The notes under the pieces are model-generated. The model was not told the DNA's origin and searched no databases. It saw only the letters and a program-made list of their open reading frames with translations. From positions 434,001-498,000 of the forward strand of contig NW_026570223.1 of assembly GCF_019649055.1 (NCBI RefSeq): a stretch of DNA of 64,000 nucleotides. The letters run 5' to 3'. The stretch is from Paramacrobiotus metropolitanus. Its lineage: Eukaryota > Tardigrada > Eutardigrada > Parachela > Macrobiotidae. A program made the translations under genes and the position numbers. Position 1 is the first letter of the stretch. Every line of letters starts with the position of its first letter. Below are positions 25,649-35,932 of this stretch, one piece after another.

Positions 25649-27020
25649 TTATGCGCTGGCTGCCGTGGTAGCCTGGTCGTGGCTTTTGCGCTTGTACCAC
25701 CGTTTGGCCTGCACATCGCCGACTTTGTACGTCTTGACCAGCTCATCGCCCTCCACATGGTATAAGTCGGTGATGACCTTATTATGTGTCAGCAAGTTAA
25801 TTTCCGCATGGAGATCTTTGCCCTCTTCGGTATATTTGTACTGTGCAAAAGAAACCCGTATTAATTAAATATGCGATGACTCTGAAGGCTCTTGTAATTA
25901 CATTATATTGGCCGCACTGTTATTCAAATAGCCAACTATTATGAAAATTATTAAAATTATTATGAAGATTATTATCGTAAAATTATAAAGGTTGTGAAAT
26001 TTTCATAATTATAAAAATTATTCTAAGACAAATTGCCTTTTATTTCTCGCTGACCTTATGGACACATCGGTTCACATACAAACTGCTTACCTTGAAATTC
26101 GTGTTGTTGAAGCTGCCGGTGCCCTCCTCGCCCAGTTTAAACTCAACGTCCAATTTGTAGTTCTTTTCCGGAACTTTGATACGATGATGATAGTGATCAC
26201 CTTCTTTCCACAGTTTATGCCAGACTTTGTGCTCGGCCGTGTAATGGGCAAAACCTAAACATAATTCAGACATGGAAAATTCTTAGTTTATTTAAAGAAC
26301 TCAATTTTTACAGTAAAGTATTGGAGATGTAGTAATTTTCACTAAATTCAGAAACCATTGTTTCCTAAACCCGCAGTACAATACACCAGGAAGTTCACTG
26401 TGAGCAGATACTTGTACATACACACCTCAAATTCTCAGAGAAAAATCGTTTGATGCAAATTACAAAAAAAAACCAGAAGTAGAAGTATGTAACAATTTAC
26501 ACCGCAAACGCATTGTGCATACTGCCACAATAGTGTTTTTGTCCTTGCAGTATGTGCGTTTATTAATTATGAGATGCCGTTACTGGTGAATTTCATTGTG
26601 CTACAGTACGGTATATGCAAAAAACTTACCTAAGGCGTTAATAAAGTTAGCAAAGTTTTCCTGGCGTCCATCGATGGATTCCCATTTGCCAATCCACGGA
26701 TGGTCGGCATCGGCAGCAATCTCATTTTGCTCCTTATGTTCGCCTTCAGCGGGTCGGCCCGACACCGCTGCCACCAGTGCTGCCAACCAATACAACGGTT
26801 AAAATGATTAAAATTTAATTTGAACTTTATAGTAATATTTTACGGCGCAAATTGATTGAGATTTAACCACCGCAAACGAAATATTAACTAATATAATTCT
26901 GGATGGAATAATTTGACGGAAATCGTACTAAGCATGACAAATTTGCAAATAATAATAATGTTAAAATGCATACTAAATAAATTGCGACATACCGATCAGA
27001 AGGAAGGCTTTAAAGGTCAT
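25649..27020 (-). CDS. SAHS: SAHS-F, secretory abundant heat-soluble protein
   Basis: Proposed CDS: complement(join(25649..25840,26091..26254,26630..26779,26993..27020)), 177 aa. The start exon encodes MTFKAFLLI; exon 2 gives ALVAAVSGRPAEGEHKEQNE, so cleavage is probably after VSG/A. Motifs: HPWIGKWESIDGRQENFANF, HKVWHKLWKEGDHYHHRIKV, EFKLGEEGTGSFNNTNFK, YKYTEEGKDLHAEINLL, YHVEGDELVKTYKVGDVQ and AKRWYKRKSHDQATTAASA. It is the closest match in the window to the canonical SAHS consensus. Its sister is SAHS-G. Intron phases are 1, 1, 0. A TATA box lies 66 nt upstream. Confidence 0.95.
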
Positions 27021-28261
27021 TTCCACAAAGACTGTTTAATATTTTGAAACAAATTAATTCTACGATCCGCAGCATTGCGGATGGGTTTTATACTGCGGAA
27101 GAAAGATGGCTGTTGCGTGATAAAATTCTCAACAACAAACAGTGCTGGGAATGGTGTTACGTGCACGTTGCAGCATATCTGTCGCTATGTGTATACAGTT
27201 CGGACTACGGATGACAGGGACTTATCGGTAGCTCTGCCATTATCAAAAGCAGATCAAGAAAAACAAAGTCGCTACCACGATGAACATTGCCGACAGTATT
27301 CGTTTGGTTATCGTGTATAGACTTTGGCAATGCTAAGATAATTTTTAATTTAAATTTAAAATTACAGTTTTATTACGAAGTATCTTTAACAAATTAATGC
27401 TTGAACTAGTGTAGTGACCTTCGATCGTGAGGGTTCTACTCGTGCGACGATAAACTGTTTTCATTGTCACCGGCAAGGTTTTTTCGAAAAGTGGCTGGTG
27501 AAAGAAAGTGCGGTAATATTAGGGATACTTGACCAGGTCGCGCTAAATGAATGAGCGTATATGATATATGGTATATTTGTATATGGTACTCGTATATTTA
27601 AAACGGTCTTCTACGGAAACTTTTGAGAAACGCTAGAATCAGAATGGTATCTGCATAAGGCTGTACGAGTACTCGAGTACCGGTTAGCAGAGTAAAAAAT
27701 TACTCGAATACCAGTTTCCTAACGCTTTTATAAGCATATGTGGTTGTTATTATTCGGTTACTCCTGGCATACTGCGGCAATACGAGTACTGTAACTAATT
27801 GATGTGAACGATGAATAATAATTATTTCCAGCCGATTATCTTAATTATTACCAGCCGATTCTCGTTGCGCCTGAAATCAGCCTTGGGCTTCGTGGGTGCA
27901 GGACCGGTGTGCACGCTGTAGGGCTATCGCCTGCCACCGTTTACTAGTTAGGCCAAATTCGTTTTCGCTAGCTCCTCATGTGTATCAGAAGTTATGATCC
28001 TGATAACGTTAGCGTTGCAAAAGTTAATTAATTAAGTTTCCAGTCCGTTTCCTTAAGTCCTTGGGGTTATAGTGGCTTCTTCTCTCTTCCTCATAACTCT
28101 TTGAATTATAGTGGACTTCGATTAATGTCCGCTGCACAGCGGTTACGGAATGCTTCATAAAAAGAATTAAAGCGGTACAGTGTACCAGTCTGTTGTTACA
28201 CGACCAAGGCGTGCCGGCAGTTAGGTTTAAGGCCACTTGGCGGCATTCTTTCTCTTGGAAC
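27021..28261. other. Divergent intergenic region, SAHS-F / LRR gene
   Basis: Upstream region of SAHS-F (minus) and of the LRR gene (plus). The first ~460 bp are shared with the upstream region of SAHS-G (33846-34300). Several short ORFs near 28024-28263 show no domain. Confidence 0.5.
27086..27092 (-). promoter_or_regulatory. TATA box of SAHS-F
   Basis: CCGCAGTATAAAACCC on the minus strand, 66 nt upstream of the ATG. The same box and flanking CTTCCGCAG are conserved upstream of SAHS-G, which supports a functional core promoter. Confidence 0.75.
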
Positions 28262-31200
28262 ATGATTGCATTTCAAATGCAGCTACCGAGAAAACTTTTA
28301 CATTTGTGGATAGTGGTGTGTTGTTGTGTAAGTGGGTGTTTTAGCGAGATCCCCAGCCTACCACGCTGCCCCCACTGGACCTGGACGCCTTGAAACCATG
28401 CATTTGCGACAACCCAAGCGTGCGCGATTTGCGCATTTCCTGTCCCGGCGTCAACCTGCCACAACTAGCCAGACGCCTGCAGTTGCTGCAGGGCACCCGC
28501 ATCGCCGTCTTCGAGGTGCGCGCCGGCGTCATCCCGGTGTGGGACGCCAACCTGGTCGGCAACATCACGCTGCTGGAGATGACGTTCGCTAACAGCCAAC
28601 TGCGCAACGTCGGCACGCGCATCCTCGACACCTCCGCCGACCAGGTCATCCGTCTGGCCCTTCCCTTTAACCTCCTGGAGGAGGTTCCGTCCGCGGTGGG
28701 GACCTTCCCGGCACTGCGCGGCCTCGATTTGTCGTATAACCGCATAGCCAGCGTTCCCCGCGACCTCCTGCGGGTTCTGGTGTCCCTCCAAGATGTTAAT
28801 TTAGCCGGCAACCTCCTGCCCAATGTCGACACCGGCGCCTTCGACGGTCTCTTCGCCCTGAGGGAGCTCAACCTGGGCGCAAACCTGCTGCAGCATATAC
28901 CCGCCTTGGGCTTCGGCTACCAGCACGGCTTGCAGGTCCTCAACGTCAGCGGCAACAATATCAGCGCAGTTTCCGGCACAGATTTGCAGAATTTGACAAA
29001 TCTCTACGTCCTGGACTTAAGCTTTAACCGCCTCGACAGCGTGGACAGTGGGGCGTTCCGCGCCAATCTGAAACTCATCTATTTATTCCTGGACCACAAC
29101 CATCTGACCTCCCTTCCCGCCGGCCTCTTCCCCATGGGAATGGCCGTGCAGAATCTGACTTTATCGCACAACCGCCTCACCACTTTCCCGTCCGACACCT
29201 GCCAGGGTCTCTCCAACTTGGTCGGCCTCGTCGTCAGCCACAACGCCCTGACGGAGGTTCCGGCGCGGCTGGTCACCAACAGCTCCCGCATCGCCGCCAT
29301 CGATTTCTCCTTCAACCCGGCACTGAACGTCATCCGCAGTCAGGCGCTGGACGGTCAAAAACACCTAAACAGTCTCTCCTTCAGTTTCTGCAACCTGACC
29401 ACCATCGAGGCCGGCGGTCTGGGCGACCTGCAAGAAGTGACGGCGTTGCACCTGGACAACAACAATCTATCGCAAATAAAGGCCGCCAGTCTGGGCTTCT
29501 TGCCGTCCGTGCAGCATCTGCAGTTGAGTTACAACAACATCTTCCAGCTGAAGCTGATGGAGATCTCAGGGTTGCTGGGCCTGATGTCGCTCAACCTGTC
29601 TCATAATTTTATCAGGACGGTGTCACCAGACGAGATGCCAAAATTACCCATGTTGATGACGTTGGATCTCAGTTATAACGGCCTGGTGGAGGTCATGCCC
29701 GGCAGTTTCAAAGATTACTTAGCGCTGCAGCGATTGTACCTCCACAACAACCTTCTCGAGGCGGTCAACTCCTCCACTTTCGGCAGCATGTACAGCCTCC
29801 TTGAAGTGGATCTCAGTAAGGCGACCATTGTTTTTTATATCTCTTTAACTTTCCTGGTATTATTTTTATTATTAGTGACCAGTGTCTCCAGTGTGTGTGT
29901 GTGTTTATTTATTAGCGACCAGTATATGGCTGTTCTTCTTATAGAAGTGCAGTATATAAGAAGTCTTATATAAGTACTACTTTATTAATTTGGAAGCAGC
30001 CGTGAGATAGTCAGTTCATCTGCGCAGATTTACATTAATTAAAATTATTGAATTTTGGACATTAAAATAACATCCAAAATCGTTATTCGAACGGCGTACG
30101 TGCATTTAGAACGTGCGTTCCGAGTGACCGCCTTTTCTCCGACTACCGCTATACTTAATCGTTATCTCAAAAGGCGGGTTCGCCGCTGACCTTTTTTCAT
30201 TTAATATTATTATACAGGTAAGAACAACATCACCAGTTTCCACCGGCTCACTGTTAGCAAACTGCGCAGTCTGCGCCGGCTCAATCTGGATAGCAACTTC
30301 ATCAGCGAATTGTGCCAGGTGCCGGTCAGCCTGGCGGTCTTATCCGCCCGCAACAACTCCATCGCCACCATCCAGGCCGCTAGCTTCCCCGTGGTGAGTG
30401 TTCTGACGACGCTGGACCTGTCCTTCAACAACATCAGCGAACTGGAACCGGGCGCTTTCCGCCGACTGGTTATCATTGAAACGGTGAAATTGCGCGGCAA
30501 CGCCCTGACGGCGGTGCCGAAGCGCGAGCTGCAGAACTACGTCATACTTCGGCAACTCGATTTGGGCCAGAACAGGATCGCCGGCGCCGATTACGACGCC
30601 TTCAGTGGACTGAAGCTGCGCATGCTATACCTGGACAACAACCAAGTACGTACATTATTCGTCGCACAGTCACTCATTTTAAATTACGTATATAACGTTG
30701 CTTTTAATTGTTAATATTTTTAAAAATAAATTTCATAATTTGTCAATATTTTGTTTAGTTAATTATTATTTTTCTAAATACTAACGCTGGTCGCTGTAGA
30801 TTGTCCGCTTTAACGAAAGCGCACTGAACGGTCTGGCGGAGCTGTCGGAACTTCGTCTGGACGGCAATCGCCTGCCGGCGTTGGACTCGCAACTCCTGCG
30901 CGGCCTGCAATCGGTGACGTCGGTAAACCTAAGCGGCAACGCCTTGAGCGACGTCACCGGCGACGTGTTCAACGACCTGTACTCGGTGCGGCATATCTCC
31001 TTGGCCGACAACGCCCTGGGTACCCTCCCGCGGCGGCTTTTCGACCGTAACAACTTTCTGGAAAGCGTGGACCTCAGCGGCAACCGCCTGCGCGTGTTCC
31101 CCACCCACCTTGAGGAGGCGGTAAACCACCTGACCTCCCTCAACGTCTCCCGCAACTTCCTGCAGGAGATCCAGCGCATCCCCGCTCTTCCGTGGCTCAC

Positions 31201-31936
31201 CGTCCTGGACTTATCGCGCAACGCCATCAAACAGTTAAACGTGCACGCCTTCTCCAAGATGCCGCGCCTGCAGCGCCTCCTACTGGACCGCAACCCTCTG
31301 GAGATCGTCGCCGATGCCGAACTGAACTCCGATCTGCAGCAACTCAGTCTGGACTACACGCTACTGCACGCGGTGCCCGTTTCCCTGTTGCTCTCTCTGG
31401 ACCAAGACAACAGCACCCTTTCCTTCCGCAACGTCAGCATCGTCTGCGACTGTCGGGCGGTGGGCCTGCAGGAGTACCTCCGGCGTCGGCGGCAGTCACA
31501 CAGCGACACCACGGCGCATCCCTTGGACGCGCTGTGTGCCGGGCCGGCCCCCGTCAACGCCACGCCAATCGTGGACGCCCCATTGGGGACCGAATGCGAG
31601 GCGTCGCGGCAGGCCATCGACAAGCTGCAGTACTCGAGGACGGTGTTAGATCTGCACGCGGTGCGAGCGGGTAGCGCGGTGATCCTCCAGTGGGACACGC
31701 TGGTGGCCGCCGACATCTTCAGCTTCGAGCTGAACGTGGAGTACGCCAACCGGTCGATGCACACGCCCATGACGCGGCTGCCATATTACATCAGCCAGTA
31801 CACCGTGTCCGACCTGTCACCCTCCACCACTTACAACGCCTGCGTCCAGAGTTTTGACTCCCGGGGGCGGATGGTCGGCTCGCCTGCCTGCAGACTGGTG
31901 CAGCTCGGCACACCAGGCCGACCAACCTCTATCTAG
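28262..31936 (+). CDS. Secreted leucine-rich-repeat protein with LRRCT and FN3 domains
   Basis: Extracellular LRR protein of the chaoptin/Toll-ectodomain style, about 1039 aa. Proposed exons: 28262..29815, 30218..30645, 30800..31936. Intron 1 is phase 1 (CTCA|GTAAGG, rejoining LDLSKNNIT) and intron 2 is phase 0 (NNQ|IVRFN). The signal peptide MIAFQMQLPRKLLHLWIVV starts at 28262. An N-terminal Cys cap (CICD...ISCPGVNL) follows, then roughly 30 LRRs of the LxxLxLxxNxL type, an LRRCT (CDCRAVGLQEYL...LCAG) near residue 875 and one FN3 domain (~944-1035). There is no transmembrane segment before the stop. The signal-peptide frame and the LRR frame differ by one base near 28345-28375: either one C is missing from a C run (CTGCCCCCACTGG) or there is a tiny intron. 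A polyadenylation signal AATAAA is at 31986. The last codons lie at a duplication boundary. Confidence 0.88.
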
Positions 31937-32652
31937 CAAGATCGTAACCATATCAGATCACAACATATTTGTTGACCTTTTGCTAAATAAAAGGGCGAAG
32001 AATAATGCCAAGATTAATAGTTTTGCAAGGCTACGTTTTGTGAAATAATTTAACAATAATCGACGATAAAACAGTTACGCAAATATCTATGCAAATACAA
32101 CGGGGAAACGCGATTTGTGTAATGGGTACGATCCCCGATCAGGACAGCATAGAGAAAATGTTTCTTTTGTAAACGCTGTGTTGTTCTGGTGCATAGTTTG
32201 TACTCGTACCATGATATTTATTAAAGGTTCTGAGACGTTACGCAACCGTGAATAGGTAAAACAGTTTGGGAGTAATTGGAGCATTTGAGCAACTGATTTT
32301 TTTGCTTGCACCTTTGGTGTATTATCATCGCTCAATAACGCATGCTAAACTGCCTGGACTTCTGAGTTCTGCCTGTCTAAATGTCATAAGAATAAGCTTC
32401 GTAAAGGTTTTCATGACTTCATCTCACCCGAAGTTTTTTCATAAACGTTTGCTCTGCCACCCGATGAACGGTGGCAACACTTCACAACAAACTGCATATT
32501 GTTAGTGAGTAACATATTGTTAGTAACATATTGTTAGTGAGTTTCAGTGAATCCACATCAGGTCTGTGTTAAATGCATTTACATAAATTGTACAGAAATA
32601 CAACCACAGCAGCGAAAATTACAGCAATTCATCTTCTAAAAAAATCAAACAC
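31937..32652. other. Intergenic, LRR gene to SAHS-G (convergent)
   Basis: LRR 3' UTR with AATAAA at 31986, and SAHS-G downstream sequence. A small tandem repeat (gtaacatattgtta) lies at about 32508-32545. No other gene. Confidence 0.5.
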
Positions 32653-33845
32653 TTAGGCACTGGCGGCCGTGGTAGCCTGGTCATGGCTCTTGCGCCTGTA
32701 CCATCGTTTGGCCTGCACATCGCCGGATTTGTACGTCTTGACCAGCTCATCACCATCCACGTGGTAGATGTCGTTGATGACCTTGTTATGTGTCAGCAAA
32801 TTTACTTCCACATGGAGATCTTTGCCCTCTTCGGTATACTTGTACTGTGCAAAATAAAAAGTAACTCACTACACGTACAAGGGTAAACACGCAGTAACGA
32901 TAGCATTTCACATTGTAATCAGACTATTATAAGCCATAAGGTATGCCTTCAACTGGTTCAACTGGTTGACCTTTAGGATATCACTTTCAGAACAGTCTTC
33001 TTACTTTGAAGTTGGTGTTGTTGAAGCTGCCGGTGCCCTCTTCGCCCAGTTTAAACTCAACATCTAGTTTGTAGTTCTTCTCTGGAACTTTGATGCGATG
33101 ATGATAATGGTCGCCTTCTTTCCACAGTTTGTGCCAAACTTTGTGCTCAGCCGTGTAATGGGCAAAACCTAAACGTGAATGACAATGAGATTATGGAATT
33201 TTTATTTTATTCAAAGATCCTAAATATATTAGGGATTACGAAAATTTAACGATTAAATTTTATAAATTTTGCAACACAGGTATTCTTACCACTGTGTCTC
33301 AAAAAGGTTTCGTTAAATGCGAGTACAAAAGCAAATTACTATATACAAAATTAGCTTAACCGCAAAATTAAATTGTGAATTTTGGCTCTTGTGACACTGC
33401 TTTAACTGAATCTGATGACGAAGCGGACTGAAAATCAATGCGCCTTATGCAAAGCAGACTTACCTAGAGCATTAACGAAATTTGCAAAATTCTCCTGGCG
33501 GCCATCGATGGATTCCCATTTGCCAAGCCAAGGATGGTCGGCATCAACTGCAATCTCATTCTGCTCCTTGTGCTCGGCATCACTAGCCGGTCGGGCCGAC
33601 ACCGCTGCCACAAGTGCTACCAAAACAGTCCAACGGTTATAAACTGGCAGAATTTTAGTATAAGATTTAGAATAATTACTTTTCAGTCCGATGTAAATCC
33701 GAGAATTTACCACCGCAAGCAAAAATTAATAAAAACTATGCAACTGAATCAAAGCTGTTAGACAAAATTAAATAATTATTTATTAATCTAATTAATACAG
33801 TGTATATTGTGACATACCGATCAGAAGGAAGGCTTTAATGATCAT
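32653..33845 (-). CDS. SAHS: SAHS-G, secretory abundant heat-soluble protein
   Basis: Proposed CDS: complement(join(32653..32844,33005..33168,33464..33616,33818..33845)), 178 aa. The start exon encodes MIIKAFLLI; exon 2 gives ALVAAVSARPASDAEHKEQN. Exon 3 encodes the same protein segment as SAHS-F (HKVWHKLWKEGDHYHHRIKV to NNTNFK). Exons 2 and 4 carry scattered substitutions (for example DLYHVEGDEL versus DIYHVDGDEL, KVGDV versus KSGDV, WYKRK versus WYRRK). Intron phases are 1, 1, 0. This is a recent duplicate of SAHS-F with an intact frame, and probably active because the TATA region is also kept. Confidence 0.95.
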
Positions 33846-33916
33846 TTTTGCGACTATTTTCCAAGATTTTTTAACAATTAAGGCAGCACTTTCAGCAAAC
33901 TGCAGCATTATGTGGA

Positions 33917-33923
33917 TTTTATA
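33917..33923 (-). promoter_or_regulatory. TATA box of SAHS-G
   Basis: CCGCAGTATAAAATCC on the minus strand, 72 nt upstream of the ATG. It is conserved with SAHS-F. Confidence 0.75.
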
Positions 33924-34624
33924 CTGCGGAAGAGAGATGGCAGTTGCGTGATAAAATTCTCAACAACAAACAGCGCTGGGAATGGTGCTATGTGCACTTC
34001 CGCATGTGTGCCGTTATCTGTACACAGTTCGGACTACGGATGACAGAGACTTATCGGTAGCTCTGACAGTTATCAAATGCACATCAAGAAAAACAAACTC
34101 GCTACGACGGTGAAGATTGCCGGAACTATCCGTTTTCTCATCGCCTGGACTTTGGCCGTGTCAAGGTAACTATATCTGTAGCTATAGTTTTATAGCAAAG
34201 TGGTTTTAACAAATTATCCTGGAAACAGTGCATTGACCTTTGGCCGCGAGAGTTTTACGGATGTAACGATAAATTGTTTTCAATGCTGTCGGCAAGGTTG
34301 TGAAATATGCTGCAATTTGTTGATAAACAGTGCCTCGGAATTCCTCATTACGAATATGCAACCATAATATTAGGAGCTCTTATATGAACTGCATTGCTGC
34401 CTCTAAATGTTTTGCAGCTTATTTGAAAAAAATTGGAATATGTTGAAATCATTTTTGTGCATGCCTATTTATTATTGCAGCTTCGGTACTTACCAGCCTG
34501 CTGAGCACAGGCACTAATACTGGCTTGTTCGATTAATCTGCACATGCAAAGAATATTTTTCAGACTTTATTATGATAATACTACAACGCACAATATTCCC
34601 GACGCTCGTTATTGAGGTGCAGTA

Positions 34625-35670
34625 CTACCCGTATAGTCGCTTAAGTGAAACACTATGTTAAGTGAATAGGCGATGGTCGTTTAAGTGAAACACCCGAAAT
34701 ATTTCATTCCACAAACCGATTTCCTTCTGGTTTTCTTCTTTACCCGATAGAGCTAGGCGTGCTCTTCACATAGTACTTGAAGTTATTTAAAAAACTTGAA
34801 TCGTTTTCTTGCAATTGCGTCGGTAAAAAAACAGTGACGAAACGCTTAAGCCACGCCACCCGAGCCACTGCACTACGCCATGATAATTACAGTCACTACC
34901 TCACATGTGCGGCTGCGCTATTTAGTTCAGATTTGTTTGTTTCTAATGCGAGTTATTTCTTTATTTCTTAAAATTATGCTTTCTGGAGTGTGATACTGAA
35001 TGATAAACAGTAATATGGATAAACGTTTAATATCAGCTTGTTCTGACGTGAAAGAAAAAGGGCTTTCGCTTTCGCTGTCCGAAAGAGCCAAGAAGAAAAA
35101 AAGCAGCACCAAAATCCAAACCAAAGAAGTCCCGTTAATCACCGCCCGCCGTCTTTCCCTGTTATGAATTTTTAGCCTGTGTTCACTAACCTGTGATTTT
35201 TTAATATTAACCTGCGATCCAACTAACCGGTGATTTGTTTTACTCGCAGAAGTTTTTTTGTTGCCGTTGATTCAGGATTTTATAAGTACAATAAAAATTT
35301 TATTGAATTAGCTGCTCTGGCGCAACACTGTCTTCGTATTTAAGTATTGTGTACATATGCAGTCTTCATAGGGGTGGCGCAGCCGCACGTGTGAGGCAGT
35401 GACTGTAATTATCATGGCGTAGTGCAGTGGCTCGGGTGGCGTGGCTTAAGCGTTTCGTCACTGTTTTTTTACCGACGCAATTGCAAGAAAACGATTCAAG
35501 TTTTTTAAATAATTTCAAGTACTATGTGAAGAGCACGCCTAGCTCTATCGGGTAAAGAAGAAAACCAGAAGGAAATCGGTTTGTGGAATGAAATATTTCG
35601 GGTGTTTCACTTAAACGACCATCGCCTATTCACTTAACATAGTGTTTCACTTAAGCGACTATACGGGTAG
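34625..35670. mobile_element. Foldback / long-TIR non-autonomous DNA transposon
   Basis: Two inverted arms of about 293 bp (34625-34919 and 35378-35670) with few differences flank about 458 bp. Ends read CTACCCGTATAGTCGCTTAA and are flanked by TA, compatible with a TA target duplication as in Tc1/mariner/pogo-type elements. The inner part has no recognisable transposase; a 71-aa frame at 34927-35142 (-) is unremarkable. The element is therefore non-autonomous. Confidence 0.88.
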
Positions 35671-35792
35671 TAGTACGTACGTCTTGTTGTTAATTAATGG
35701 CGTATTTATTAGTTCATCTTCTGATTGGTCAACCATTCCACTGAACACAATAGCAATTATAGCAATCACGTGAATCGTCTAGATACATGAAG

Positions 35793-35932
35793 AAATAATT
35801 AATTACTTACGCATTTAAGGCAATTTAGAATTTAAATTATTCGAGCATTATCAAAAGCATATCAAAAAATGAAGTATATGAGAAAATAATTAATTGCGTA
35901 TTTAAGTCAATTTAAAATTTAAATTGTTCGAG
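35793..35932 (+). repeat. Two-copy imperfect direct repeat
   Basis: aaataattaattacttacgc...ttattcgagc at about 35793-35845 recurs as aaataattaattgcgtattt...ttgttcgagc at about 35884-35932. Confidence 0.75.

Larger units (their letters stand above)
25295..27480. repeat. Segmental duplication, copy 1 (contains SAHS-F)
   Basis: Homologous in order and orientation to about 31905-34300. Shared landmarks are caagatcgtaacc, gctaaataa, all four SAHS exons, the TATA region and far-upstream sequence (ctgcggaag, gtgataaaattctcaacaac, aaattgttttca-type, ccggcaaggtt). Non-coding parts have diverged more than exons. Confidence 0.85.
31905..34300. repeat. Segmental duplication, copy 2 (contains SAHS-G)
   Basis: Homologous to about 25295-27480. 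Its left edge begins within the final codons of the LRR gene (caccaggccgacc, then tctagcaagatcgtaacc). Confidence 0.82.
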
